Notes under the pieces: model-generated
What the model saw: only the letters and a program-made list of their open reading frames with translations
Database searches by the model: none
Told to the model about the DNA's origin: nothing
Program-made: the position numbers and the translations under genes
In this document: positions 1-9,257 of the stretch, one piece after another
Position numbering within the stretch: the first letter of the stretch is position 1
How the letters are laid out: each line of letters begins with the position of its first letter
From: K189A clade bacterium
GTDB taxonomy: Bacteria; Pseudomonadota; Gammaproteobacteria; Pseudomonadales; Azotimanducaceae
Assembly (NCBI GenBank): GCA_902613475.1
Contig: CACMHG010000014.1
Coordinates: 1 to 45,870 of the forward strand
Reading direction: 5' to 3'
DNA: 45,870 nt

Positions 1-10
1 AGCCTCACCT

Positions 11-379
11 ATGGCGGACTCTTCAAAAGACGTTTTATCCACAGAGGAAACAGGTCGCTACCGCCAGGGAGGTTCTCGACGAAACCCTAGCCAATCCTCA
101 GGCGGTGGTATGGGAACCACGGTGATGTTAGCGATCATGGTGGCCGGGCTTGCCGGGGCAGGATGGTTTATCGCGAATCAGCAGCAATCAATGTTGGCAG
201 CACAGGACCGCCTTGATGAGGCCAACAATCGGCTCGAGTATCTTGAGGAGCGTCTCTCGGCTACCGACAGTGCTATGAGCCAAGAGGGCGATGAAGGCAA
301 ATGCGGCGAAGGCAAGTGCGGTGACGCCGGCAAGGGCGATGAAGGCAAATGCGGTGAGGGTAAGTGTGGCGAGAGCTAG
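11..379 (+). CDS. Bufferin-like RiPP precursor with membrane anchor
   Basis: This 122-residue protein is probably the substrate of the MNIO enzyme encoded next door. Residues 1-34 are polar with an Arg pair (R23-R24), residues 35-56 form one transmembrane helix, and 57-90 look like a short coiled coil (RLEYLEERL). The tail 91-122 has two KCGEGKCG blocks with Cys 98, 103, 114 and 119. EGKCG repeats are the hallmark of bufferin precursors, in which Cys residues become thiooxazoles that bind copper. Known precursors begin with a cleavable signal peptide; this one has no such site, and the charge pattern predicts N-in, tail in the periplasm. The first 90 residues resemble a common gammaproteobacterial TM/coiled-coil protein (from memory). 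Only ten bases precede the ATG and they contain no in-frame stop, so a start upstream of the window cannot be excluded. Confidence 0.75.
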   Translation: MADSSKDVLSTEETGRYRQGGSRRNPSQSSGGGMGTTVMLAIMVAGLAGAGWFIANQQQSMLAAQDRLDEANNRLEYLEERLSATDSAMSQEGDEGKCGEGKCGDAGKGDEGKCGEGKCGES

Positions 380-438
380 CGACCACGCTCCGTAACCAGT
401 AAACCAGTGGTCTGAGTAGCACCTTCGGATATGGAAAT

Positions 439-1275
439 TTGCACGGCGTAGGCTTGGGTCTGCGCCGTGTATTTCTGCAGGAATTCCGAAACTTCCCTCC
501 CACGCAAACAGATTTTTTCGAGCTCGCCCCAGAGAACTGGATTCACGTTCATGGCAAGTCTCGGGATCTGCTCGATGAAATTGCCGTTCAATTACCCATG
601 GTCTGCCACGGTCTGTCGTTGAACCTTGGGGGTCAGGCTCCCTTAGATTTGCAGCTTTTGAACGAGGTGCGTGACTTCCTCAATCGCTACAACGTTTTGT
701 GTTACAGCGAGCACCTAAGCTATAGCTCCGATGATGGACACCTATACGATTTACTCCTCATTCCGTTTACGGCGCAAGCCGTAAGCCATGTCAGTGACCG
801 AATAAAGCGCGTTCAAGATTTTTTAGGCCAACAACTGGCGGTAGAAAACGTTTCCTACTATTGCGCTCCGGGACAAGAAATGCCCGAAATCGATTTTTTG
901 CAGCACGTGCTCGAAGCAGCCGACTGCTCGTTGCTGCTCGACGTCAACAACATCTACGTCAACAGCGTGAACCAGAGCTACAGTGCGCTGGATTTTCTCA
1001 CTCAAATACCCACTCAGCGGATTGCCTACGGCCATATTGCAGGTCACCGAAAAGAGCAGGAAGACCTACTCATTGATACACACGGTGCCGACGTTGTTGA
1101 TCCAGTGTGGGAACTGCTGGACCGTGCATATGCCGTACACGGTGTTTTTCCCACGTTATTAGAGCGTGACTTCAACATTCCGGCACTGCAGTCGCTGGAG
1201 CTGGAACTTCAGCAAATTCAAGATATTCAGATTCGACATCAGACCAAACACAGAAAAATAAGCACTAGGGTCTAA
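439..1275 (+). CDS. bufB: DUF692 / MNIO family RiPP-modifying enzyme (BufB-like)
   Basis: A 278-residue multinuclear non-haem iron oxidative enzyme, full length for DUF692. Family blocks occur in order: GVGLGLRR at the N-terminus, CHGLSLNLGG, SEHLSYSSDDGHLYDLL, ENVSYY, LLLDVNNIYVNS, HIAGH, LIDTHG and LLERDFNIP. The His, Asp and Glu in these blocks supply the iron ligands in family structures. Such enzymes turn precursor Cys into 5-thiooxazole in bufferin and methanobactin-type pathways. The TTG at 439 is the best start, since the family begins a few residues before GVGLGLRR and an in-frame stop lies at 400. The ATG at 431 is out of frame. It lies 59 bases after the precursor gene and 4 bases before the partner gene, so it is co-transcribed. 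Confidence 0.9.
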   Translation: MHGVGLGLRRVFLQEFRNFPPTQTDFFELAPENWIHVHGKSRDLLDEIAVQLPMVCHGLSLNLGGQAPLDLQLLNEVRDFLNRYNVLCYSEHLSYSSDDGHLYDLLLIPFTAQAVSHVSDRIKRVQDFLGQQLAVENVSYYCAPGQEMPEIDFLQHVLEAADCSLLLDVNNIYVNSVNQSYSALDFLTQIPTQRIAYGHIAGHRKEQEDLLIDTHGADVVDPVWELLDRAYAVHGVFPTLLERDFNIPALQSLELELQQIQDIQIRHQTKHRKISTRV

Positions 1276-1279
1276 CGCT

Positions 1280-2068
1280 GTGTCTTCGCAGTTACATGAC
1301 ATTCAATCAAATTTCACCGCATATCTGAGGGACCCAGATACATCAGCGCATCCAAGCGACGTCCCTCTGGCGCGTATGCGCGTGTACGAAGATTTAGTGT
1401 TCCGCAACATCAGCAGCCTGCTGACGAACAATTTTCCGGTAGTGGCCGAGTGCACGGGAGGCGACTGGAATGCTAAGATGCGCCGCTTTATTCGAGATCA
1501 TCGCGCTCATGCCCCTCATTTTCCCCAGCTACCCTTGGAATTTTTAGCCTACCTTGACTCTCTCTCCCAAGACGCCGATCGAGATGAACACGCCATCGTG
1601 GCTCGATTTCCGTTCATTGCCGAGTTAGCGCACTACGAGTGGGTGGAACTCGATGTACAAATTGCCCCAATTCCTGCCGTCGTGACCGACGCAGACCCGA
1701 TTCGCATGGATCATCGTTTGGTGCTGAACCCAACTGCCCATGTTCTCGCCTACGGCTGGCCCGTACACCAAATTGGACCTGACTTTCTGCCGCTTGAGCA
1801 ACCTCAGACACCAACTTTTTTGGCTGTCTTTCTCAGCCCAAACGCAAAGGTCGAATTCATGTCGTTAACGCCCCTTGCAGCCCTCTTGCTAGAGAACATT
1901 GACAAGGCCGCTTCCTCAGTGGCTGATCAAATAAAGAAGTTGTCCGAGCAGTTCGGAGATCAAGTACCAGATGACCTTACCACCGACACGACCAATCTCC
2001 TCGATCACCTAAGATCCAAGGGCTTGGTCTATGCCACCACTGTTGACCACTCAGGTGGGGAAATCTAG
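1280..2068 (+). CDS. bufC: DUF2063 MNIO partner protein (BufC-like)
   Basis: A 262-residue protein with the N-terminal DUF2063 domain (LHDIQSNFTAYLRD, then RMRVYEDLVFRNISSLL). In known systems this family follows DUF692 genes and delivers the precursor to the MNIO enzyme, although databases often label it DNA-binding. The start is a GTG four bases after the bufB stop, typical of translational coupling. The C-terminal part (about 200-262) is a small helical domain ending in polar residues. The role is inferred from family and operon position. Confidence 0.85.
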   Translation: MSSQLHDIQSNFTAYLRDPDTSAHPSDVPLARMRVYEDLVFRNISSLLTNNFPVVAECTGGDWNAKMRRFIRDHRAHAPHFPQLPLEFLAYLDSLSQDADRDEHAIVARFPFIAELAHYEWVELDVQIAPIPAVVTDADPIRMDHRLVLNPTAHVLAYGWPVHQIGPDFLPLEQPQTPTFLAVFLSPNAKVEFMSLTPLAALLLENIDKAASSVADQIKKLSEQFGDQVPDDLTTDTTNLLDHLRSKGLVYATTVDHSGGEI

Positions 2069-2104
2069 CGATTCAATCCAACGACCCATAAAGGAGTAGC
2101 GACC

Positions 2105-2701
2105 ATGCGCGATTTAATTAGACGACTCAACAAGACGCTTGAGTTTTTAGCCTTTGCGGACTTTTTGGCGCCATTAGCGCTAAGGCTCTATCTGGTGCCG
2201 GTGTTTTGGATGGCCGGCAGCAACAAACTCCAGAGCATGGAGAGCACTATCGCTTGGTTTGGCAACCCCGATTGGGGGTTGGGCCTGCCATTACCGGCAC
2301 TGCTGGCGTGGCTGGCCACCTTGACCGAGGCAATCGGTGCTATATTGCTGTTAATCGGCCTAGGGGTTCGATGGATTTCACTACCGCTGATGATCACAAT
2401 GCTGGTCGCGGCATTTGCCGTACATTGGCAGAACGGGTGGTTGGCCATCGCCGAGAAAACTGGTGTTTTTGCCACCGAGCGCACAGTTGAAGCCACAGAA
2501 CGCTTAGATCGTGCCAAGGCCATCCTCCAAGAGCACGGCAACTATGGGTGGTTGACTGAGCACGGTAACTTTGCGGTGCTAAATAACGGCATTGAGTTTG
2601 CCGCGACTTACTTTGTGATGTTGCTGGCCTTGCTCTACTTAGGCTCAGGTAAGGCAGTAGTCGACTACTGGTTGAACCGCAAGTTGCACTTGGGACTTTA
2701 A
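2105..2701 (+). CDS. DoxX family membrane protein, last gene of bufferin operon
   Basis: A 198-residue integral membrane protein of the DoxX family (APLALRLYLVPVFWMAG, then LTEAIGAILLLIGLGVR). About four hydrophobic segments are visible. A hydrophilic insert of roughly 60 residues (about 115-170, AEKTGVFATERTVEATERL) makes it longer than ordinary DoxX. DoxX proteins are the usual fourth gene of bufferin (gig) operons; their role there is not established, but a membrane redox or export role is plausible. A strong ribosome binding site AAGGAG lies at 2091-2096. The ORF ends just before a hairpin terminator. Confidence 0.85.
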   Translation: MRDLIRRLNKTLEFLAFADFLAPLALRLYLVPVFWMAGSNKLQSMESTIAWFGNPDWGLGLPLPALLAWLATLTEAIGAILLLIGLGVRWISLPLMITMLVAAFAVHWQNGWLAIAEKTGVFATERTVEATERLDRAKAILQEHGNYGWLTEHGNFAVLNNGIEFAATYFVMLLALLYLGSGKAVVDYWLNRKLHLGL

Positions 2702-2737
2702 CCTTCGCACCGCTCACCTTTCCCCCGCCAGAACAAA

Positions 2738-2767
2738 AAAGCTCGGCAGTTTCCTGTCGAGCTTTCC
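2738..2767. terminator. Bidirectional intrinsic terminator
   Basis: An inverted repeat AGCTCGGCAG / CTGTCGAGCT with a 4-base loop is flanked by an A-run on the left and a short T-run on the right. It lies between the convergent DoxX gene and the PuuD-like gene and could end transcripts from both sides. Confidence 0.8.
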
Positions 2768-2790
2768 AGCGTCGGTTGCGAATGGAAGGT

Positions 2791-3441
2791 TTAGACGAAG
2801 TTTAGAATCAAGCCCAAGACTACGGCCAATGCCAAACCACAGTGAATGACTCCGGGAACGGTTGTGAGCGGACCTTGCTTACCAAAGATCGCATTCGCCT
2901 CTAGGGCAGCGATGATTGCCACACATATCCACACTGCGGTGCCATTAGACACCAAACTGCCGCTAGCGTAGTGCGCACTAGAGCCCATGAAATAGAGCAT
3001 TGGGATTGAGAACAATGTATTGGTTCGAGAGGCCAAGGCGGCCTTTGGTGCCGCTGCTGCTGCATCTGGGTTTGGTTCATTTCCGGCCAGTACGCCTTGG
3101 TTGGACTCGACGATGATCTTCTGGTTTGGCCAAATAATCAGCCACACATTCAAAAACATCAGTGTGCCCATCAAAGCACCCACCGTGATGTCTGCGGTAA
3201 GGCCCGTATGGCGGTATCCCAGCAAAATGACGCCGGTCAAGAAAGTCGCCATGGCACCCCAACGGAACCACCAAAGAGCACGTGGCGCTAGCTTTGCGAA
3301 GGCGTCTACGCGGGCGCTCGCTTCGGCTTCTTTGAAGTATTCCGTTTGAACGAAGTTGAAGTAGTAGAGGAGACCAATCCATACAATGCCGAACAGAACG
3401 TGTCCGAACCTCGTCAAATAGTCGACAAAAGCCATATCCAT
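2791..3441 (-). CDS. Stand-alone PuuD-like (urate oxidase N-terminal) membrane protein
   Basis: A membrane protein of 216 residues resembling the N-terminal membrane domain of the urate hydroxylase PuuD (Urate_ox_N/DUF989). Evidence is the N-terminal RFGHVLFGIVWIGLLYYFNF helix, ALWWFRWGAMATFLTGV, LMFLNVWLIIWPNQK, and SIPMLYFMGSSAHY near the end, with six or so helices. PuuD proper has a C-terminal cytochrome c domain with a CxxCH motif, which is absent here, so a urate-oxidising role is doubtful. The start at 3441 has GAGG just upstream; a reading frame extending to 3522 adds a non-family leader. It faces the bufferin operon and shares a terminator with it. Confidence 0.75.
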   Translation of the reverse strand: MDMAFVDYLTRFGHVLFGIVWIGLLYYFNFVQTEYFKEAEASARVDAFAKLAPRALWWFRWGAMATFLTGVILLGYRHTGLTADITVGALMGTLMFLNVWLIIWPNQKIIVESNQGVLAGNEPNPDAAAAAPKAALASRTNTLFSIPMLYFMGSSAHYASGSLVSNGTAVWICVAIIAALEANAIFGKQGPLTTVPGVIHCGLALAVVLGLILNFV

Positions 3442-3545
3442 AGTGTTACCTCGCCCGTTAATAAAAGACCTTAGAAGGATAGCTAAAGCGGGGGACGGGC
3501 ACCAGCGTTGACCACGGATCAACGCTCTGCGCCTAAGTTTCAGGC

Positions 3546-3576
3546 AAAAAAAACCCGCGGAAAATGTCCGCGGGTT
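3546..3576 (-). terminator. groESL intrinsic terminator
   Basis: On the minus strand the stem AACCCGCGG / CCGCGGGTT with a 7-base loop is followed by a run of T. It lies 20 bases past the groL stop. Confidence 0.9.
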
Positions 3577-3595
3577 CTTTGAACGTAGGCCTTGC

Positions 3596-5239
<1,644 letters not shown>

Positions 5240-5303
5240 TTATTTCCTCTTAATCGTGTCAGACTTTTAGTCGTATTGAACTTTTCTCGCGTAGAGCGAA
5301 GGC

Positions 5304-5594
5304 CTAGCCTTCTAGAACGCCGAAAATCTCGCTTTCACTCAGGATCAGCAGCTCTTCACCGTCAATCTTTACGGTGCTGCCTGCGTACTGGCCAAAGATG
5401 ATTTTGTCTCCAACTTTAACGTCGAGAGCACGGATGTCACCGCTGTCTGTTGCCTTGCCTGGTCCTGCCGCGAGGATTTCACCCTGTGAGGGCTTTTCGG
5501 TCGCTGAATCGGGAAGAACGATACCGCCTGCGCTGGTGGTCTCTTCTTCCAACCGGCGCACAACGACACGGTCGTGTAGAGGTCGAATATTCAT
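5304..5594 (-). CDS. groS: Co-chaperonin GroES (10 kDa)
   Basis: A 96-residue GroES, the lid of the GroEL chamber. Typical features are the start [13 protein letters not shown], the mobile loop around [13 protein letters not shown] and the C-terminal [16 protein letters not shown]. It is the first gene of the groESL operon. Its start lies about 110 bases downstream of a CIRCE operator. Confidence 0.99.
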   Translation of the reverse strand: MNIRPLHDRVVVRRLEEETTSAGGIVLPDSATEKPSQGEILAAGPGKATDSGDIRALDVKVGDKIIFGQYAGSTVKIDGEELLILSESEIFGVLEG

Positions 5595-5702
5595 GAACTA
5601 TGGTCTCCCAGTTACTCCAATATAGATTCGTTACTATTTGCCTACGCTGGGTTGGCTACCTGATTTTTCCCAAATCGGCGTTTCAACTGGCAAATAAACG
5701 GC

Positions 5703-5729
5703 TTAGCACTCACACCTCATGAGTGCTAG
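5703..5729 (-). promoter_or_regulatory. CIRCE operator for HrcA
   Basis: TTAGCACTC, nine bases, GAGTGCTAG matches the CIRCE consensus (TTAGCACTC-N9-GAGTGCTAA) in all but the last base. HrcA binds CIRCE and represses groESL in the absence of stress. The element lies immediately downstream of the predicted transcription start. Confidence 0.93.
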
Positions 5730-5739
5730 CGCGGAGTGA

Positions 5740-5767
5740 ATAATAAAGTCGGACGTTGGGTTTTCAA
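5740..5767 (-). promoter_or_regulatory. groES promoter (sigma70-like)
   Basis: On the minus strand a -35 TTGAAA (5762-5767) and a -10 TATTAT (5740-5745) are separated by 16 bases. The predicted start near 5733 puts CIRCE in the first transcribed bases. The -35 reads CCTTGAAA, which also fits a sigma32 -35, but no sigma32 -10 (CCCCAT) follows. Confidence 0.75.
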
Positions 5768-5847
5768 GGCCCTTGGAAGTGAATCAGGCAAAAAATTGCC
5801 GATTTTTCGAAGCGGGCTATGGCTAACTCAGCGATGGGTGATGCTGA

Positions 5848-6303
5848 TCAATCTTTGTGCTGATATTCCCCTTCGATCGTTCGCGATGAAGCCTCGCCCT
5901 CTTGCCCTCGTTGGTGGGTATTCACCGCACTGCCCGTGTGAGCATGAAACCCCTGAACCTGAACCCTGGCTAGCAGGACGCTGGCGATCCACACCCTGGA
6001 TGGGGGAAATAAAATCAAAAAACCGATGATGTCTGTGACAAACCCCGGGGTGATCAGTAAAGCCCCCGCCACCGCTAGCAGCAGCCCCTCTGCCATCTCT
6101 TGCGCGGGTAACTCTCCGGCGCGCATTTTTTGTGTACCTCGGGTCAGTGTCTCCAGTCCCTGATGTTTGAGGAGCGACACACCGATTACAGCGGTCAACA
6201 TCACCAATCCAATGGTTGGCAGTGCGTCAATGTAGCCAGCCACCGTAATCAACAGATACATTTCAATGATGGGCATGGCGAAGAACAACAGAAACCAAGG
6301 CAT
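5848..6303 (-). CDS. fxsA: FxsA family membrane protein
   Basis: A membrane protein of 151 residues; FxsA in E. coli relieves F-plasmid exclusion of phage T7. It starts with PWFLLFFAMPIIEMYLLI and carries GLVMLTAVIGVSLLKHQGLETL, LLAVAGALLITPGFVTDIIG and LFPPSRVW. The Met at 6303 matches the family start; a longer frame to 6354 adds a non-family leader. It lies upstream of groESL on the same strand, the same order as in E. coli. Its 5' end overlaps the divergent atl gene if that gene uses its earliest ATG. Confidence 0.92.
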   Translation of the reverse strand: MPWFLLFFAMPIIEMYLLITVAGYIDALPTIGLVMLTAVIGVSLLKHQGLETLTRGTQKMRAGELPAQEMAEGLLLAVAGALLITPGFVTDIIGFLILFPPSRVWIASVLLARVQVQGFHAHTGSAVNTHQRGQEGEASSRTIEGEYQHKD

Positions 6304-6685
6304 AAGGCGGCGCTCAGGTGATCGTAATGTCAAAACTGAGGGCAAAGACATCACAATTCAAGATCGGCCATGTGATGAAAATGGCGAACTGTCGAAAGCA
6401 GAACGCATTTGGCAGGTCGTGGTCAGCATTCCGAAGGGCTATGTAGCCAGCTATGGGCAAATTGCCAAGGTTGCAGGCCTACCGGGCTACGCGCGCTTTG
6501 TCGGCACGACTTTGGGCAAATTACCCCGAGACACCCGGCTCCCATGGCATCGGGTGGTCAATGCGTCACTGGCGATCGCCCCGCGAGGCAGCAATCGCAT
6601 GCTCGAGCAAAAGCGGCGTTTGCGGGATGAAGGCGTTAGTTTTAAGGGCAACCGAGTACGCCCGGAGCATCACTGGCAATCCTGA
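6266..6685 (+). CDS. atl: Alkyltransferase-like protein (ATL, MGMT family without active Cys)
   Basis: It resembles the C-terminal DNA-binding domain of O6-alkylguanine-DNA methyltransferases (IPKGYVASYGQIAKVAGLPGYAR, VGTTLGKLP). The active-site PCHR is replaced by PWHRVVNA, the diagnostic Trp of ATL proteins. Such proteins bind O6-alkylguanine without repairing it and hand it to nucleotide excision repair. The start is uncertain: ATG codons at 6266, 6269 and 6275 give a 40-residue tail not typical of ATL and overlap fxsA by up to 38 bases, while a CTG at 6389 would give a family-length protein of about 98 residues. Confidence 0.88.
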   Translation: MMGMAKNNRNQGIRRRSGDRNVKTEGKDITIQDRPCDENGELSKAERIWQVVVSIPKGYVASYGQIAKVAGLPGYARFVGTTLGKLPRDTRLPWHRVVNASLAIAPRGSNRMLEQKRRLRDEGVSFKGNRVRPEHHWQS

Positions 6686-6710
6686 CGTTTAATGCGGTAT
6701 CTGAGGCTGC

Positions 6711-8057
6711 TCACTCGCCACTACCCTTCAATTGAGCCGTGGCGTCGTACCGAGCATTAAACGGTGCGACCCAGATCAGCAGCAGCATGCCGGGAATCGC
6801 GAGCGCTGTGCACAAATAGAAAAAATTCGTCCAATCAATCGCCTCGACGATCAGCCCACTAAAACTCGCCGCGATCACTCGGGGTAGCGACGCTAGTGCC
6901 GTGAATAGGGCGAATTGAGTTGCTACGGCCAGTTTCGATGTCTCCCGTGCGATAAAGGCGACCAGAGCCGCAGTACCAAGACCGGCCCCTAAATATTCGC
7001 CAACAACCGCAATTACAAGGATCCATGTCACGGCGCCCGCCTCTGACAGCCAAGCAAAACCTAGAATCGTGATCATCTGGACTAGGCCAAAAACCCATAA
7101 GGCTCTATTGATACCGATATAGACCACTACAATAGCGCCCAGCAAGCCGCCGATTATTAGTGACCCTAGCGCAGAGTACTTTACCACTGTACCAATGGTC
7201 GTCATGGTAAATCCCGTGTCGAGATAAAAAACAGAAATTAGCGCGGTGGCCATGCTGTCGCCCAGTTTGTAAAACAACATGAAAGCCAGAACAGCAAAAG
7301 CCGGGGCCAAGGCTCGCCGTTGAAAGAACTCGCGGAACGGCAGCGCTGTTGCTTGCCATAAATTTTGCGGAGGTGGCGCAACGCCTTTCGGCTCTTCAAT
7401 CAGGGCCGTCAGAAGCAGACCGACCACCATAAAAGAGGCCATCACTATAAAATTTAAATCCCAAGCGATATGGTCTGCCAAAATGAAACCCAGGCTTCCG
7501 GGTATTAAGTTGGCAACTCTGTAGGCTTGGGTGTTGATGGCGTTACCAAGCGCGAGTTCACCATCGGTATCAAGAATTTCTCGCCTGTAGGCATCTAAAA
7601 CGATGTCCTGTGTCGCGCTGAAAACAGCCAGTGCGATTGAGATTATCACTAGGGTGGTCATTTGATCTGAGGGCTGCCAAAACCCTAGCGAACCAATCAG
7701 AAACACTAGGGGCACCTGGGTAAACAACATCCAGCTTCGCCGCCTTCCCAGACGCGTTAAGGGAAACCTCTCCAACAATGGCGCCCAGAGAAATTTGATC
7801 ACATAAGGTGTTTGCACTGCAGTATAAAAACCGATTACGGCAAGAGAAACGCCCTCGAGGCGCAGCCAGACGGGCACTAATATCATGATCACGTAAAGTG
7901 GCAGCCCCGAGCTGAAGCCGATGGCCACACAACTGAGCATTCGCTTATCGAAAAGAACGTGAAAGAAAATGTAGCGCTCAGCAAGCCTTCGAAGAAAGCG
8001 AGTGAGGCGACCCCTGGCTTCGTTCAACTCAGGCCTATCGGTTGGCGATGACGGCAA
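6711..8057 (-). CDS. ampG: AmpG-type muropeptide permease (MFS)
   Basis: A 448-residue, 12-helix major-facilitator transporter with AmpG blocks: AIGFSSGLPLYVI, AVIGFYTAVQTPYVIKFLWAPLLER, LGRRRSWM and SATQDIVLDAYRREIL. AmpG imports GlcNAc-1,6-anhydroMurNAc peptides for cell-wall recycling, whose products are cut by AmpD (also in this window). The reading frame begins at a TTG five bases after the yajQ stop, so the two genes are probably co-transcribed. The first 35 or so residues are polar and precede the usual AmpG start, so a later start is possible. Confidence 0.9.
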   Translation of the reverse strand: MPSSPTDRPELNEARGRLTRFLRRLAERYIFFHVLFDKRMLSCVAIGFSSGLPLYVIMILVPVWLRLEGVSLAVIGFYTAVQTPYVIKFLWAPLLERFPLTRLGRRRSWMLFTQVPLVFLIGSLGFWQPSDQMTTLVIISIALAVFSATQDIVLDAYRREILDTDGELALGNAINTQAYRVANLIPGSLGFILADHIAWDLNFIVMASFMVVGLLLTALIEEPKGVAPPPQNLWQATALPFREFFQRRALAPAFAVLAFMLFYKLGDSMATALISVFYLDTGFTMTTIGTVVKYSALGSLIIGGLLGAIVVVYIGINRALWVFGLVQMITILGFAWLSEAGAVTWILVIAVVGEYLGAGLGTAALVAFIARETSKLAVATQFALFTALASLPRVIAASFSGLIVEAIDWTNFFYLCTALAIPGMLLLIWVAPFNARYDATAQLKGSGE

Positions 8058-8062
8058 GACTT

Positions 8063-8545
8063 CTAATCGCGGAAGTTGTTGTATTGCAGAGGAATGTTCA
8101 ATTCGCTGTTCTTCAGCGCGGCAATGGCATCCTGCAGATCGTCGCGTTTCTTGCCGGTGACACGCACTTTATCGCCATTGATCTGGCTCTGAATCTTAAG
8201 CTTGGAGTCTTTGAGCACCTTGGTTACCAGCCGCGCATTGTCCTTGTCGAGACCTTGGGCCATGGTGAAACGCTGACGCTTGACCTTACCAGCGCCCTCA
8301 ATATCGCCAGGCACAAGGGCTCTGCTGTCGACGTTCCGACTGGCCATCTTGCCGCGCAAAATGTCTTTCAACTGGCCGATCTGAAATTCTTCCGGAGCGG
8401 TGAGCAAAATGCTCTCTTCTTCGAGTTCGATTTTCGCGTCCACGCCGCGGAAGTCGAAGCGCGTGCCGAGCTCTCGCACTGCCTGATCCACAGCGTTTCG
8501 GACTTCGTGCATATCCATTTCGGAAACCACATCAAATGACGGCAT
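8063..8545 (-). CDS. yajQ: YajQ family nucleotide-binding protein
   Basis: A 160-residue protein of the YajQ family (usual length 160-163). It has the typical start PSFDVVSEMDMHEVRNAVDQ and the internal blocks FDFRG and LLTAPEEFQI, plus KVRVTGKKRDDLQDAIA near the end. Members bind nucleotides, including cyclic di-GMP in Xanthomonas. The Met at 8545 is chosen because the family starts there and GGGGA lies 5 bases upstream. It lies upstream of ampG in the same direction. Confidence 0.95.
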   Translation of the reverse strand: MPSFDVVSEMDMHEVRNAVDQAVRELGTRFDFRGVDAKIELEEESILLTAPEEFQIGQLKDILRGKMASRNVDSRALVPGDIEGAGKVKRQRFTMAQGLDKDNARLVTKVLKDSKLKIQSQINGDKVRVTGKKRDDLQDAIAALKNSELNIPLQYNNFRD

Positions 8546-8655
8546 GTCTTCCCCATCTATCGGCTGATGAAAACGAACCTGTCGAGACAGGTTGATTATT
8601 TGCGTCAGATTAGCACTATGCCTGTGCAGCACAAACCAAAGAGCTATGTATCCTT

Positions 8656-9249
8656 ATGAGCGAAGACACCTCCCGAATCACTAAGGTTACCACTCGCAAT
8701 GGCGACGCCGGCCAAACCCGTTTGGGCAACAACCAGCGGATTAGCAAGACGGATCCGCTGGTGCGAGCCTTGGGCAGCACGGATGAACTCAACAGCGCAG
8801 TGGGCTTGCTCAGGTGTTACCTGAGCGATAGGAAACTTGATGAGTTGCTGGCAGAGCAACAGCAGTTGTTATTCGATATCGGTGCGGTGTTGGCCATGGC
8901 AGGTGAATACGACCCACCCATATTGGCGACAGGGCTGACAGCACTCGATGAACAAACTGAGGCTATGAACCGTGAGCTGCCGGCACTAACCGAGTTTGTT
9001 ATTCCCGGCGGCAGCCTGCCAACCTCCCACGCTCATCTGTGTCGCACAATCTGCCGTCGAGCAGAGACCGATGTTTGGGCTGCAATATCGGCTTGGGAGA
9101 AGCGCCTTAAATCTATTCACAAGGATCGCCTGCGTGGCGCAGGTGCCTGCTTGAATCGACTCAGCGATTTTTTCTTCGTGCTCGCAAGAACGCTGAGTCA
9201 ACACCAGGATCAGACCGAGTCTCAGTGGCGCGGTCCTTCAAACTCATGA
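8656..9249 (+). CDS. PduO-type cob(I)alamin adenosyltransferase
   Basis: A 197-residue ATP:corrinoid adenosyltransferase that makes adenosylcobalamin. The ATP-binding N-terminus TRNGDAGQTRLG and the VRALGSTDELNSAVGLL block are diagnostic, as are the later FVIPGGSLPTSHAHLCRTICRRAE and LNRLSDFFFVLAR. The length is normal for the family. It is divergent from yajQ and convergent with aceF, whose stop lies eight bases beyond. Confidence 0.95.
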   Translation: MSEDTSRITKVTTRNGDAGQTRLGNNQRISKTDPLVRALGSTDELNSAVGLLRCYLSDRKLDELLAEQQQLLFDIGAVLAMAGEYDPPILATGLTALDEQTEAMNRELPALTEFVIPGGSLPTSHAHLCRTICRRAETDVWAAISAWEKRLKSIHKDRLRGAGACLNRLSDFFFVLARTLSQHQDQTESQWRGPSNS

Positions 9250-9257
9250 GTTGTCTG

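Noticed and set aside
439..591. Start of BufB at the ATG at 431
   Set aside because: It is out of frame with the conserved GVGLGLRR and hits a stop within seven codons.
5740..5767. sigma32 heat-shock promoter on groES
   Set aside because: Only the -35 fits; no CCCCAT-type -10 at the right spacing. A sigma70 -10 is present.
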